Below, piece by piece: positions 15,842-24,581 of a DNA stretch of 64,000 bases. The position numbers and the translations under genes are program-made. Within the stretch, counting starts at the first letter, position 1, and every line of letters starts with the position of its first letter. Origin of the DNA: Halalkalibacter alkaliphilus (GTDB taxonomy: Bacteria > Bacillota > Bacilli > Bacillales > Bacillaceae_D); assembly GCF_023555415.1 (NCBI RefSeq), contig NZ_JAKRYL010000008.1, positions 117,297-181,296 of the forward strand. The letters are read 5' to 3'. The notes beneath the pieces are model-generated. The model worked only from the letters and a program-made list of their open reading frames with translations. It was not told the DNA's origin and made no database searches.

Positions 15842-16372
15842 ATGAGTGAATTAACGTATGAGAAGGCGACATTTGCAGGGGGCTGCTTTTGGTGCATGGT
15901 ACAACCATTTGATGAATTACCTGGTATCATAAAAGTAGAATCAGGATTTATGGGAGGCCATGTTGATCAACCTACATATGAACAAGTCAAATCAGGGAAG
16001 AGTGGACACTACGAAGTGGTTCAAATTACATATGATCCGAAACGCTTCTCCTACGAGAAATTGCTTTCTCTTTATTGGCCGCAAATAGATCCTACTGACC
16101 CTGAAGGTCAATTTCATGATCGAGGACCGCAATACCGGACGGCTATCTTTTATCATAATCAAAGTCAAAAGGAAAAGGCCATAAATTCAAAAGTTGAATT
16201 GAAGAATAGCAAACGTTTTGCAAAACCTATTGTGACAGAGATTTTAGAAGCTTCGACTTTTTATGCTGCAGAAGAGAAGCACCAGCATTTTTATAAAAAA
16301 AGCTCATCTGAATATAAAGAAGATCGGAGGAAATCAGGCCGTAATGAATTTATCAAATCGCACTGGGAGTAA
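15842..16372 (+). CDS. msrA: peptide methionine sulfoxide reductase MsrA
   Basis: 176 aa. The catalytic motif GGCFWCMV places the nucleophilic Cys at residue 15 and a second Cys at 18; GHYEVVQITYDP and YWPQIDPTDPEGQFHDRGPQYRTAIF are the expected MsrA blocks. Reduces the S-epimer of methionine sulfoxide in proteins with thioredoxin. Cys, not Sec, is encoded here. ATG 15842 follows GAAGGGGA; the longer frame from 15800 lacks a ribosome-binding site. There is no adjacent or fused msrB. A terminator follows directly. Confidence 0.95.
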   Translation: MSELTYEKATFAGGCFWCMVQPFDELPGIIKVESGFMGGHVDQPTYEQVKSGKSGHYEVVQITYDPKRFSYEKLLSLYWPQIDPTDPEGQFHDRGPQYRTAIFYHNQSQKEKAINSKVELKNSKRFAKPIVTEILEASTFYAAEEKHQHFYKKSSSEYKEDRRKSGRNEFIKSHWE

Positions 16373-16381
16373 CACTTCCAT

Positions 16382-16422
16382 AAAAAATTAACCAGATAGT
16401 AGCATCTGGTTAATTTTTTATG
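16382..16422 (+). terminator. terminator of msrA
   Basis: AAAAATTAACCAGAT / ATCTGGTTAATTTTTT, loop AGTAGC; T-run suitable on the plus strand. Confidence 0.85.
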
Positions 16423-16576
16423 AAGAACAGAAAAAGCGTATTTATCACAATCTAAAAAAACTTGCGTAAAATGTGTAAAAATGTATAAAAAATTGTGATA
16501 ATGTCTTATCGAAAAAACCTTTTTCTGATATAATAAAAGTATAGAAATAGTCTGATTTTTTAACGGGGGTGACGCT

Positions 16577-17740
16577 GTGAAAATAGTATTTGAGAAATTA
16601 GGCATATGGATGATGATTGCGTCACTAGGGTTTGTAGTTAGCTCCCTTTTTGTTATCCTTTTTGTTCATTATTGGTCACATACAGAGGCAGGAAAAGTAC
16701 CTCCAAAAACAGCTGTTTTGCTTCATGCTGTTCATCATAACCTTGTTACACCAGATATGAGAGCGCCAAGATTTCTATCTAGTAGCGGGACACCTAGATT
16801 TACGAATGAAATGATCGAGATTCCAGTCTCTGATGGAACAACAGTCGAAGGTAGGATGTATCGGCCAATTGAAGAAGGTCCTCATCCAATTATTATGTAT
16901 TATCACGGTGGCGCCTTTATGGAAGGATACGGTAGTATTCATACCCATGATAATATTGTTCGCGCGTTAGCAGCGAGAACGAATAGTATTGTCATTGCTG
17001 TAGGTTATCGTGTAGCGCCGAAGCATCCATTCCCGGCAGCAATAGAGGATAGCTACGATGCTCTTGTTTGGGCACATCAATATGCAGAAGAACTTGGTGG
17101 CGACCCTGCTAACATTGCTGTTGCTGGGGATAGTGCAGGAGGAAACATTGCAACGGTTGTTTCTCTTATGGCCAGAGACCGTAATGGTCCAGACATTAAA
17201 GCACAAGCTCTTCTCTATCCACTAACCACTTTTCAGGACATAGAGTTTGACTCTAGAACGACTTATGATAGTGGGTATTATTTGCTTTCTAGGAGTGTGA
17301 TGTTACGGGCACGTGATACGTATACACCGGATGAGTCGTTATGGATTCATGCCTACACTTCGCCATTAGATGCAGAAGATCTCTATAATTTACCACCTGC
17401 TATAGTCATTACGGCAGAATTTGATCCTCTTCGCGATGAAGGGGAAGCTTATGCAAAGCGCCTTGCAGAACATGGCGTTCCAGTACAAACGATTCGTTAT
17501 AATGGTGTGATGCATGGATTCATATCTTTCTATGAAGTGATGTATCGTGGCAATCATGGCCTTAATCAAACGTCGAGATTTTTACGAACAGCATTTGAAG
17601 AGGAGCCGACATATAAGCCATATCAACTATATGTTTATGAGGGAACAACAACGAGATCGATGAAAGTGAGAGATCAAGCAGAAGCTTACGCGATAGGAAG
17701 TTTTCTATTAGGAAAGCAAGCGTTATCAATATTTGATTAA
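16577..17740 (+). CDS. membrane-anchored esterase/lipase of the HSL (alpha/beta-hydrolase) family
   Basis: 387 aa. One N-terminal membrane helix (residues about 12-33) is followed by an alpha/beta-hydrolase of the hormone-sensitive lipase type: oxyanion motif YYHGGAF (about 113-119), nucleophile in AGDSAGGN (about 190-197), an acidic residue in TAEFDPLRDEG and His in VMHGF. It cleaves short or medium acyl esters; the anchor suggests action at the outer face of the membrane. About 60 extra residues after the His (EEEPTYKPYQLYVYEG..) are not typical of the core. GTG 16577 is preceded by GGGGGTGA. Its 3' end is 25 bp from the convergent zinc-ribbon gene. Confidence 0.85.
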   Translation: MKIVFEKLGIWMMIASLGFVVSSLFVILFVHYWSHTEAGKVPPKTAVLLHAVHHNLVTPDMRAPRFLSSSGTPRFTNEMIEIPVSDGTTVEGRMYRPIEEGPHPIIMYYHGGAFMEGYGSIHTHDNIVRALAARTNSIVIAVGYRVAPKHPFPAAIEDSYDALVWAHQYAEELGGDPANIAVAGDSAGGNIATVVSLMARDRNGPDIKAQALLYPLTTFQDIEFDSRTTYDSGYYLLSRSVMLRARDTYTPDESLWIHAYTSPLDAEDLYNLPPAIVITAEFDPLRDEGEAYAKRLAEHGVPVQTIRYNGVMHGFISFYEVMYRGNHGLNQTSRFLRTAFEEEPTYKPYQLYVYEGTTTRSMKVRDQAEAYAIGSFLLGKQALSIFD

Positions 17741-17765
17741 AGTAATAGGAGCCTATTGTTGGCTC

Positions 17766-18011
17766 CTATTGTTGTTGTTGTGCTCTTTTTACAAACATTC
17801 TTTCTTCCTCAATCAAACCACAGGTTGCACATTGAACCCGCAATTCCGGACCACGGTAGGTCATGTGCAATGGCCCTGCATTATTGTTTTCATATTGTTC
17901 AATAATATCGCCACTCTTTGCGTCCATTTTTACAGGTGTCGCCACTTGTTGAATTAAATTAAAGCGTGAACGATTTGTTTTACAGTTTGGGCATAAATAT
18001 GGATTAGTCAT
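17766..18011 (-). CDS. zinc-ribbon protein of unknown function
   Basis: 81 aa. Two CxxC pairs (CPNC at residues 7-10 and CATC near 62-65) frame a beta-rich middle, the usual layout of a small zinc ribbon; the tail ends KRAQQQQ. No DNA-binding or enzymatic motif is seen and I do not recognise the family. The ATG at 18011 follows AAAGGAGGGATAGTT; a longer frame to 18098 starts upstream of that site and was rejected. Monocistronic, convergent with the esterase gene. Confidence 0.65.
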   Translation of the reverse strand: MTNPYLCPNCKTNRSRFNLIQQVATPVKMDAKSGDIIEQYENNNAGPLHMTYRGPELRVQCATCGLIEEERMFVKRAQQQQ

Positions 18012-18375
18012 AACTATCCCTCCTTTACGGTTAGTCTTTCCAAATAACAAAGTGAAAGGAGAGGTAAGTTTAGGTAAAAAGGCAAAGAGGCCCTTCAAAT
18101 TTGATAGCGGATGGATCCTGATTCCGCTAAAAGAGAGAAAAACGATTCTAAAAGGGTAAAGTGGATCCTGGTTCCTTTAAAGTCATTAAATCATTGGGAA
18201 TGTAGATCGAAACAGGGGAATAACGGAACGAGGATCCGAAACCTTACTTAAAACAAGGGTTTTAAAGGAAATAGCGGAACGAGGATCAGTCAAAAACAGC
18301 GAAGCGGATTCTGATTCCGCTATTAAAATAGGAATTCAATGTTAATGGGTTTTATCCTGAAAAGTTGCAAAAACA
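18012..18375. repeat. cluster of five short palindromic motifs
   Basis: Intergenic DNA containing five copies of a 18-25 bp motif in both orientations: 18105-18129, 18158-18179, 18303-18322 (form GGATCCTGRTTCC) and 18221-18238, 18272-18289 (form CGGAACGAGGATC). Most copies have arms AGCGGA / TCCGCT and can fold on themselves. Spacing is irregular (about 30-60 bp) and there is no gene inside. Not a CRISPR array. Confidence 0.7.
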
Positions 18376-18412
18376 CGGGGGTGTCTCAAAAACAGACTTT
18401 GAGACACCCCCG
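18376..18412. repeat. dispersed palindrome, copy 5
   Basis: Perfect arms CGGGGGTGTCTCAAA / TTTGAGACACCCCCG around a 7-nt loop. A shorter family member that has lost the AGGT core. It lies 18 bp after the ampS stop and would terminate it. Confidence 0.85.
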
Positions 18413-18430
18413 TTATTGATTAATTATTTT

Positions 18431-19663
18431 TTAAAACGCCCAATTCCCATCGCGGAAGATCGGCTCACGCTTTCCGTCTTCGTACACTCCATCGATGTTC
18501 ATATCTGCTGAACCGATCATGAAGTCAACGTGTGTTAGGCTTGTGTTTAAGCCGTTTTGTTCGAGTTCTTCTTTGTTCATGTCTTTTCCACCTTCAATGC
18601 AAAAAGCATAGGCTGAGCCGATTGCTAAGTGGTTTGATGCGTTTTCATCAAATAGCGTATTGTAGAAAAGGATATTCGTATCAGAAATCGGTGATTTATG
18701 AGGTACGAGGGCTACTTCTCCGATAAAACGTGCACCTTCATCCGTGTCTAGTAAACGCTTCAATGTTTCATATCCTTCTTCTGCTTTAAAATCAATGACT
18801 TTTCCGTCTTTAAACGTAAGAGAGAAGTTATTAATAAGTGTTCCGCCGTAATTTAATGGCTTCGTACTTGATACCGTTCCGTTTACCCCCGTTTTCTTAG
18901 CTGATGTGAAAACCTCTTCTGTTGGCATATTTGCAACAAATTGCACACCATCCTTATTCACACTTCCTCCGCTTACCCATAAGTGAGTTTCAGGTAATTC
19001 AATCACTAAATCCGTACCCTCAGACGTGTAGTGGAGTGCATGGTAATGCTTTTCATTTAATGCATTCATTTTATCATCAAGTAAGGACAAGTGCTCCTGC
19101 CATGCTGAAACCGGATCTGCTTGATTAATGCGAGTAGCTGAAAAGATTGCTTCCCACAGTTTTTCAACGGCGTTCTCTTCTGAGTCTTCAGGAAAAACTT
19201 TTTTTGCCCATCCGGCTGAAGGAACTGCAACGATAGACCAACTAATTTTGTCAGACATAATGTATGAGCGGAAGCCTTCCATTGCTTTGCCGCTTGCTTT
19301 GTTTGCATTGGATACTCGTTCAGGGTCTGCATCTTTAAGTAAGTCTGGATTGGAACCGGTAATGCTTAAGAAAGCAGCTCCATTTTCGGCCATTTCTTCA
19401 TAGCCTTTTGCCACCCATTCTGGAAATTCATGAAACGCTTCATCTGGGGCTAGCTCATATTTTGTCTTTGTTAGCTCTTCATCGCTCCATTCAACATGAA
19501 CATTTTTTGCGCCAGCTTCATATGCCTTTCTTGCTACGGCACGCACGTATTCTGCAGCATTTAAAGGAGTTCTAACGACAAGTGTTTGTCCTGGCTGAAT
19601 ATTTACCCCGACTTTTACCGCAAGTTCGGCATATTTTTCTAAATTTTCTTGAAAGGTTGACAT
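18431..19663 (-). CDS. ampS: aminopeptidase AmpS, family M29
   Basis: 410 aa, the standard length. The M29 features are present: N-terminal YAELAVKVGVNIQPGQ, the Glu-rich metal region with GEVALVPHKSPI, FYNTLFDENASNHLAIGSAY and the C-terminal LTHVDFMIGSADMNIDGV. These thermophilic-type aminopeptidases use two metal ions (Co, Zn or Mn) and remove N-terminal residues from peptides in the cytoplasm. ATG 19663 has AGAGGACTGAT upstream. The gene is divergent from the queuosine operon and ends at palindrome copy 5. Confidence 0.95.
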   Translation of the reverse strand: MSTFQENLEKYAELAVKVGVNIQPGQTLVVRTPLNAAEYVRAVARKAYEAGAKNVHVEWSDEELTKTKYELAPDEAFHEFPEWVAKGYEEMAENGAAFLSITGSNPDLLKDADPERVSNANKASGKAMEGFRSYIMSDKISWSIVAVPSAGWAKKVFPEDSEENAVEKLWEAIFSATRINQADPVSAWQEHLSLLDDKMNALNEKHYHALHYTSEGTDLVIELPETHLWVSGGSVNKDGVQFVANMPTEEVFTSAKKTGVNGTVSSTKPLNYGGTLINNFSLTFKDGKVIDFKAEEGYETLKRLLDTDEGARFIGEVALVPHKSPISDTNILFYNTLFDENASNHLAIGSAYAFCIEGGKDMNKEELEQNGLNTSLTHVDFMIGSADMNIDGVYEDGKREPIFRDGNWAF

Positions 19664-19791
19664 ATCATCAGTCCTCTTTTCTATTATGTATAAATTTACC
19701 TGCGTTATCTATTTTATCAATTTTGCAATAAAGTGAAAAGAATAGCGACCTAGAATACTTTTGTGCTATTATATATAGTGGAAAAAAGACA

Positions 19792-19826
19792 AGAGGTTCG
19801 CAAACTCCCTCTATAAAAAACTAAGG
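19792..19826 (+). promoter_or_regulatory. preQ1-I riboswitch
   Basis: AGAGGTTCGCAAACTCCCTCTA followed by an A-rich tail and CTAAGG is an almost exact preQ1 class I aptamer: stem AGAGG/CCTCT, a C-rich loop and the A-rich pseudoknot strand. It senses 7-aminomethyl-7-deazaguanine and sits 217 bp before queC, directly upstream of a terminator. Confidence 0.95.
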
Positions 19827-19830
19827 TGTT

Positions 19831-19860
19831 AACTGTACAGCCAAAAGAGTACAGTTTTCT
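19831..19860 (+). terminator. riboswitch expression-platform terminator
   Basis: AACTGTAC / GTACAGTT with a 10-nt loop, then TTCTTG. It starts 5 nt after the aptamer, so preQ1 binding should favour termination of que operon transcription. Confidence 0.8.
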
Positions 19861-20043
19861 TGTCGTTATTTAAAGACAATATTTTGTTCATTTTCAGGTC
19901 TACTCATTAATGTTCCCTAATAGCTAGACAATATGAGTGGAAAAGAACAAATATACCCGTTTGGAGTTATCGAATGCTCTTTCTTCAAGGAGAGTTTAAG
20001 TTGAAGTTCGACTGTAAACTTTTAAAAAAAGGAGAAATGAGAC

Positions 20044-20712
20044 ATGAGAAATGAAAAAGCGGTCGTTGTTTTTAGTGGTGGTCAAGATAGTACTACATGT
20101 TTATTGTGGGCTCTTGATCAATTTAAAGAAGTAGCAACAGTTACTTTTGACTATGGACAACGCCATCATGATGAAATAGAATGTGCACGTGAGATTGCCG
20201 AAGAATTAGGTGTTTCTTTTCATGTGTTAGATATGACATTAATTAATCAATTATCAGCTAATGCTCTTACTAGACATGATATCGAGGTAAAAGAAGGGGA
20301 GAACGGAGAACTACCATCTACATTTGTTCCTGGTCGTAACCACTTATTCTTATCATTTGCCGCAGTATACGCACAAGCTATTGGTGCACGTCATATTATT
20401 ACTGGTGTATGTGAAACAGATTTCAGCGGATATCCTGATTGTCGAGATAGTTTTGTCAAATCTTTAAATGTCACGCTAAATCTAGCAATGGATGAGCAAT
20501 TTGTCATTCATACACCGCTTATGTGGTTAAATAAAGCTGAAACATGGAAGTTAGCTGACCAATTAAATGCGCTTGATTTCATTAGAGAAAAAACATTAAC
20601 TTGCTATCATGGTATACGTGGTGATGGATGCGGAAACTGTCCATCGTGTAATTTGCGCAAGAATGGGTTAGAAACCTACCTTTTGGAAAAACAAGGGGGG
20701 ATTGACGTATGA
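20044..20712 (+). CDS. queC: 7-cyano-7-deazaguanine synthase
   Basis: 222 aa. PP-loop FSGGQDSTT at residues 10-18 and the zinc site made by [18 protein letters not shown] (about 191-207) identify QueC. It converts 7-carboxy-7-deazaguanine to preQ0 with ATP and ammonia. First gene of a compact operon queC-D-E-F under the preQ1 riboswitch; its stop overlaps the queD start by 4 bp. ATG 20044 follows AAAGGAGAAATGAGAC. Confidence 0.97.
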   Translation: MRNEKAVVVFSGGQDSTTCLLWALDQFKEVATVTFDYGQRHHDEIECAREIAEELGVSFHVLDMTLINQLSANALTRHDIEVKEGENGELPSTFVPGRNHLFLSFAAVYAQAIGARHIITGVCETDFSGYPDCRDSFVKSLNVTLNLAMDEQFVIHTPLMWLNKAETWKLADQLNALDFIREKTLTCYHGIRGDGCGNCPSCNLRKNGLETYLLEKQGGIDV

Positions 20713-21134
20713 TGCAGCAATTCTACCCTCAGGTGCCTCACACGTATCGCTATGAGTTAAATAAAGATATGCATGTAGCAGCTGCTCACTTTATCCCAAA
20801 TGATGCAGCGGGTCAATGCAAAAATATGCACGGACACACATATTTTATTAATATTACAATTGGTGGAGATACTCTAGATGAATTAGGGTTTCTCATTAAT
20901 TTCAAACGAATTAAGGACATCGTTCATAAACGCTTTGATCATACTGTTTTAAATGATCATCCTGAATTTAAAGAAGTGTTTCCGACAACGGAAAGGGTAG
21001 CTGAGCAAATTTGGAAGGCTGTTCAAACCGAGTTGCAAACTCAGGTTAACAAACCGAATTGCCTGCAAGTTGTCGTTCGCGAAACACCGACTAGTTACGT
21101 CGTTTATCGGCCGAAACCGGAGGAGTTAGCATGA
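20709..21134 (+). CDS. queD: 6-carboxy-5,6,7,8-tetrahydropterin synthase
   Basis: 141 aa. The PTPS-fold motifs are present: AAAHF with the first zinc His, [13 protein letters not shown] with Cys nucleophile and the HGH zinc ligands, and a C-terminal VVRETPTS (Glu). It turns 7,8-dihydroneopterin triphosphate into 6-carboxytetrahydropterin, the second step of preQ0 synthesis. Two adjacent ATG codons are possible; the first overlaps queC. It overlaps queE by 4 bp. AAGGGGGGATTG lies upstream. Confidence 0.95.
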   Translation: MMQQFYPQVPHTYRYELNKDMHVAAAHFIPNDAAGQCKNMHGHTYFINITIGGDTLDELGFLINFKRIKDIVHKRFDHTVLNDHPEFKEVFPTTERVAEQIWKAVQTELQTQVNKPNCLQVVVRETPTSYVVYRPKPEELA

Positions 21135-21838
21135 AGATTCCGGTAATGGAAGTGTTTGGTCCAACGATACAAGGGGAAGGGATGGTCATTGGTCAAAAGA
21201 CGATGTTTGTTAGAACTGGTGGCTGTGATTATTCCTGTTCCTGGTGTGACTCTAGCTTTACATGGGACGGATCTTCCAGAAGTGAGCTATTGGAAGCAGA
21301 GTCAATTATTGAGCAATTAAAAAAAATCGGTGGTGATTTATTCTCGCATGTAACGATTTCAGGAGGAAATCCTGCACTTCATAAAGGTATTGCAGAACTT
21401 GTGGACCTTTGTCATGAACAAGGCTGGAAAGTGGCAATTGAAACGCAAGGATCTATTTGGCAAGATTGGATGAAGAAAATTGACGATATCACCATATCAC
21501 CGAAGCCACCAAGTTCGTTGATGGAAACTGACTATGAAAAGCTTGATTATTATATAAAACAGCTAGAACAAAGCAATATGAGTTTAAAAGTCGTTGTCTT
21601 TGATGATAAAGATTTTTATTTTGCAGAAAACATTCATACACGCTACCCGCAAGTACCGTTTTATTTGCAAATCGGCAATGAAGATATCGCTACGACAGAT
21701 GATCGTGCTTTATTAGCAACATTATTAAAACGTTATGAATGGTTAATTGAAAAAGCGACAAAATCGCTAGTTATGAATGATGCTAAGGTATTGCCACAGC
21801 TTCATACCCTGATTTGGGGAAACAAACGTGGCGTGTAA
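21131..21838 (+). CDS. queE: 7-carboxy-7-deazaguanine synthase (radical SAM)
   Basis: 235 aa. The cluster motif is CDYSCSWC (CxxxCxxC) in GGCDYSCSWCDSSFTWDG, as in QueE; EVFGPTIQGEG precedes it and TISGGNPAL is the SAM-binding Gly-rich strand. It rearranges carboxytetrahydropterin into CDG using SAM, Mg and a [4Fe-4S] cluster. Start overlaps queD by 4 bp and queF follows after 18 bp, all consistent with one transcript. Confidence 0.95.
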   Translation: MKIPVMEVFGPTIQGEGMVIGQKTMFVRTGGCDYSCSWCDSSFTWDGSSRSELLEAESIIEQLKKIGGDLFSHVTISGGNPALHKGIAELVDLCHEQGWKVAIETQGSIWQDWMKKIDDITISPKPPSSLMETDYEKLDYYIKQLEQSNMSLKVVVFDDKDFYFAENIHTRYPQVPFYLQIGNEDIATTDDRALLATLLKRYEWLIEKATKSLVMNDAKVLPQLHTLIWGNKRGV

Positions 21839-21856
21839 AGAAGGAGAGAAAAAACA

Positions 21857-22354
21857 ATGAGTGGAAGAAAAAAAGAAGAACTAGAAGGGGTAACGTTACT
21901 TGGAAATCAAGGAACAGCCTATGACTTTTCCTATAACCCTTCTGTCTTAGAAGTGTTTGAAAATAAACATCAAAATCGCGATTACTTTGTAAAATTTAAT
22001 TGTCCTGAGTTCACTTCATTATGCCCGATGACGAATCAACCAGACTTCGCTACAATCTATATTAGCTATATTCCTGATGTGAAGATGGTTGAAAGTAAGT
22101 CATTAAAACTATATTTGTTTAGTTTCCGTAATCATGGTGATTTTCATGAGGACTGTATGAACATCATTATGAATGACCTCATTGAGCTAATGGACCCTCG
22201 ATATATTGAAGTATGGGGCAAATTTACTCCCCGTGGTGGAATTAGCATAGACCCATACACGAATTACGGTAAGCCTGGAACGAAGTATGAAAAAATGGCA
22301 GAGCATCGAATGATGAATCATGATTTGTATCCAGAGACGGTTGATAATAGATAA
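21857..22354 (+). CDS. queF: NADPH-dependent 7-cyano-7-deazaguanine reductase
   Basis: 165 aa, the short single-domain (type I) QueF. The active-site Cys lies in [17 protein letters not shown], and [11 protein letters not shown] is the conserved E-x-C-x-N substrate motif. It reduces the nitrile of preQ0 to preQ1, the ligand of the upstream riboswitch, giving feedback within the operon. RBS AAGGAGAGAA precedes the ATG. A terminator follows at 22412. Confidence 0.97.
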   Translation: MSGRKKEELEGVTLLGNQGTAYDFSYNPSVLEVFENKHQNRDYFVKFNCPEFTSLCPMTNQPDFATIYISYIPDVKMVESKSLKLYLFSFRNHGDFHEDCMNIIMNDLIELMDPRYIEVWGKFTPRGGISIDPYTNYGKPGTKYEKMAEHRMMNHDLYPETVDNR

Positions 22355-22411
22355 ATGCATAATGTCTTCTAAGCCAAGAAATAACCAATTGGGTAACTAC
22401 CCATAATTAGA

Positions 22412-22445
22412 GTGCCTTTTACTATAAAAGGTGCTTTTTTTTATC
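22412..22445 (+). terminator. terminator of the que operon
   Basis: GTGCCTTTT / AAAAGGTGC stem, loop ACTAT, then eight T. A second palindrome lies 20 bp further on. Confidence 0.85.
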
Positions 22446-22465
22446 TTTTTTATCTTGTTTATGAT

Positions 22466-22510
22466 GGAGGTGTCTCAAACGGTTAAAAACAACCTTTTTG
22501 AGACATCCCT
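22466..22510. repeat. dispersed palindrome, copy 6
   Basis: Arms GGAGGTGTCTCAAACGGTT and AACCTTTTTGAGACATCCC, imperfect in the centre. Same family as copies 1-5 and 7. Confidence 0.75.
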
Positions 22511-22702
22511 ATTTGATTTATTATTGATATCGTAAAACTTTTAGGAGGTACGAAAGGCTAATTAAATTTAAATTTATCTGGTCAATAAATCGCTTTAAAC
22601 TTAATATTAATGTTTTCAAAAGACATAACATTTTAACCGCCCCCTTATAAAAAATTATGGCCTAGAAAGTCTAAATTTATTATAGAAAGTTAATAGGAGA
22701 TA

Positions 22703-22777
22703 ATGTTTTTGGTGAAAATTATTGATAAGGGAATTAAATTTGGATTGTGGCTTAAAACTAAGCTTAGATTTAATTAA
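22703..22777 (+). CDS. possible 24-aa peptide upstream of the DUF3231 gene
   Basis: ATG at 22703 with TAGGAGAT 4-8 bases upstream opens a 24-codon frame (starts MFLVKIIDKG, ends KTKLRFN) that stops 16 bp before the DUF3231 gene. The peptide is basic and could be amphipathic. It may be a leader peptide or chance; only the ribosome-binding site and position support it. The rest of 22511-22702 shows nothing I can assign. Confidence 0.25.
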   Translation: MFLVKIIDKGIKFGLWLKTKLRFN

Positions 22778-22793
22778 GGAGTAGGTGAAAAGT

Positions 22794-23348
22794 TTGTCAA
22801 ACCCATTTGAGGCTATTTGGAATATCGTGAATAAAGAAATAGACAATACGAACGAAAAAAAAGCACCATTACATATTGGTGAGGCAATGGATTGTTGGAC
22901 TTATTTGACTTCATTAGCGGAGTTTATAAGGTTTGAAGAGGCTGGGTTAAATACATCAACAGATGATGAAGTAATAGAAATGTTAAATGATGCTATAAGA
23001 ATGTGTGAGAATCAATCTCAGAAATTAAGTGGTTTTATGAAAAAAGAGGGAGTTCCTTTACCAGAAACTTCTCCACCAAAGCCTAAATCAGAACCTAATG
23101 CAATTCCATTAGGAGTAAAATTGTCAGATGAAGAAATCACAAATGGAATTACTTTAAAACTTACTGCGTGTCTCATGATGTCTGCAAAAGGAGAAGTCAA
23201 TTCTATACGTACAGATATAGGTATAATGTGGTATAAATTTCATACAGAGATGCTTACTTTTGGAGTGTCGTTAAAGGCATTAATGATTAAACGTGGTTGG
23301 TTAAAAGTACCACCTTATTATTATCCACCTGGACAACCATCTAATTAA
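22794..23348 (+). CDS. DUF3231 family protein
   Basis: 184 aa. Reads as one four-helix, ferritin-like unit of the kind found once or twice in Bacillus DUF3231 proteins: LHIGEAMDCWTYLTSLAEFIRFEE near the start, FMKKEGVPLPETSPP in the middle and a C-terminal LMIKRGWLKVPPYYYPPG, the hallmark ending. No membrane segment. Function unknown; several members are linked to spores. TTG 22794 is 5 bases after AGGTGA; GTG 22785 is also possible but sits too close to AAGGAG. Codon use is more AT-rich than in neighbours. A loose hairpin at 23366-23428 followed by TTTTTATT may terminate it. Confidence 0.7.
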   Translation: MSNPFEAIWNIVNKEIDNTNEKKAPLHIGEAMDCWTYLTSLAEFIRFEEAGLNTSTDDEVIEMLNDAIRMCENQSQKLSGFMKKEGVPLPETSPPKPKSEPNAIPLGVKLSDEEITNGITLKLTACLMMSAKGEVNSIRTDIGIMWYKFHTEMLTFGVSLKALMIKRGWLKVPPYYYPPGQPSN

Positions 23349-23501
23349 TTAAAAAGATTCTTTAAGATTAATCTGGTGAATACAAAGTTATATTAAACTA
23401 GTATTAATCAGATTATCTTTTTATTGAAGTGACTAATTAGTTCTAGCCAATAAAAAATTGATAGGCGACATATATGTGATTGGATATATGCCGCAACTTA
23501 T

Positions 23502-24320
23502 TCAGCCCTCGTGATTCTTCATCATCCTCATTTGCATTAATAAATTGTAATAGTCATCTCCAGAACCGATATCGTATCGTTCTCCTTTTATCTCATAGCC
23601 ATAACTCTTACTTGTTTCGAGCATCTCTTTCAGAGCGTCAGTTAACTGTATTTCACCGCCACTTCCTGGTTTTGTTTTAGATAAATACATAAACACACTT
23701 GGGTCTAGTACGTAACGACCAATAACAGCTAAGTTTGATGGTGGAGATGTTTCTGGTTTTTCAACGAGGTCGTTTATCTCATGTAACTGATTTTTGAAAG
23801 GTGTTCCACCAATAACTCCATAGTTTTTTAATGATTCCTCGTGAACTTCTTTTACTCCAATTACATTTGACTGAACTTCAAGATAGGCGTTCATTAATTG
23901 TCCAATGACAGGCTTTTCTTCTATGAAGATATCATCGGGTAGAAGAACAGCGAAAGGTTCATCGTTAACAAATGGTTTCCCTAAGCGAATGGCATCCCCC
24001 AGCCCTCTTGCGACCTGTTGACGAACAAATTGAATATGGACATCTGGAACAGAAATCGATTTTATTAAATGACTTTTATTGTTTCTTTCCAAAAAAGTTT
24101 CAAGTTCAAGAGATCTGTCAAAATAATCTATGATCATATTTTTGTTTCTTGAAACAATAATCAATATCTCCTCGATGCCTGAAGAAATAGCTTCTTCAAC
24201 TATATAATGGATAGCTGGTTTACCATCAATAGGGAACATTTCTTTTGGAACCACTTTTGTAATTGGGAGGCTTCTCGTACCGTATCCTGCTGCTGGAATA
24301 ATAGCCTTCTTTACTTTCAT
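23502..24320 (-). CDS. ytdA: UTP-glucose-1-phosphate uridylyltransferase-like, YtdA type
   Basis: 272 aa, the length of B. subtilis YtdA and shorter than GtaB (292 aa). Nucleotidyltransferase signature PAAGYGTRSLPITKVVPKEM (residues 9-28), VRQQVARGLGDAI and AVLLPDDIF follow the GalU family. It should make UDP-glucose from UTP and glucose-1-phosphate. It is divergent from ytcA/ytcB and near two coat glycosyltransferases, as in the B. subtilis ytdA-ytcABC coat cluster, so supply of sugar nucleotide for the spore surface is likely. ATG 24320 follows AGGGGGGAA. The 260 bp between it and ytcA must hold both promoters; none is clear. Confidence 0.88.
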   Translation of the reverse strand: MKVKKAIIPAAGYGTRSLPITKVVPKEMFPIDGKPAIHYIVEEAISSGIEEILIIVSRNKNMIIDYFDRSLELETFLERNNKSHLIKSISVPDVHIQFVRQQVARGLGDAIRLGKPFVNDEPFAVLLPDDIFIEEKPVIGQLMNAYLEVQSNVIGVKEVHEESLKNYGVIGGTPFKNQLHEINDLVEKPETSPPSNLAVIGRYVLDPSVFMYLSKTKPGSGGEIQLTDALKEMLETSKSYGYEIKGERYDIGSGDDYYNLLMQMRMMKNHEG

Positions 24321-24581
24321 TTATTTCCCCCCTATACTTATGACTTTTTTATACTATTCGGCCAAGCAAGGAAGAGAAAGTTGTCTTACAAAATTAAAAT
24401 TATTAACATAGGATTTTTATTTATAGAATTGGGTCTTTTCAAAAGAAGTCCGTAAACATAATTTGAAAATAACAAATGAAGTAGACTAACGTTTATTTTC
24501 CTATAACTAATTCACTACTTAGGCCCTTTTTCAATAATATATATAAGATCAATTTAATTTCTGTTAAGAGGAGTCGACGTT

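Noticed and set aside
18105..18322. CRISPR array
   Set aside because: Repeats are short, in both orientations, with uneven spacing and no constant spacer length; no cas gene is near.
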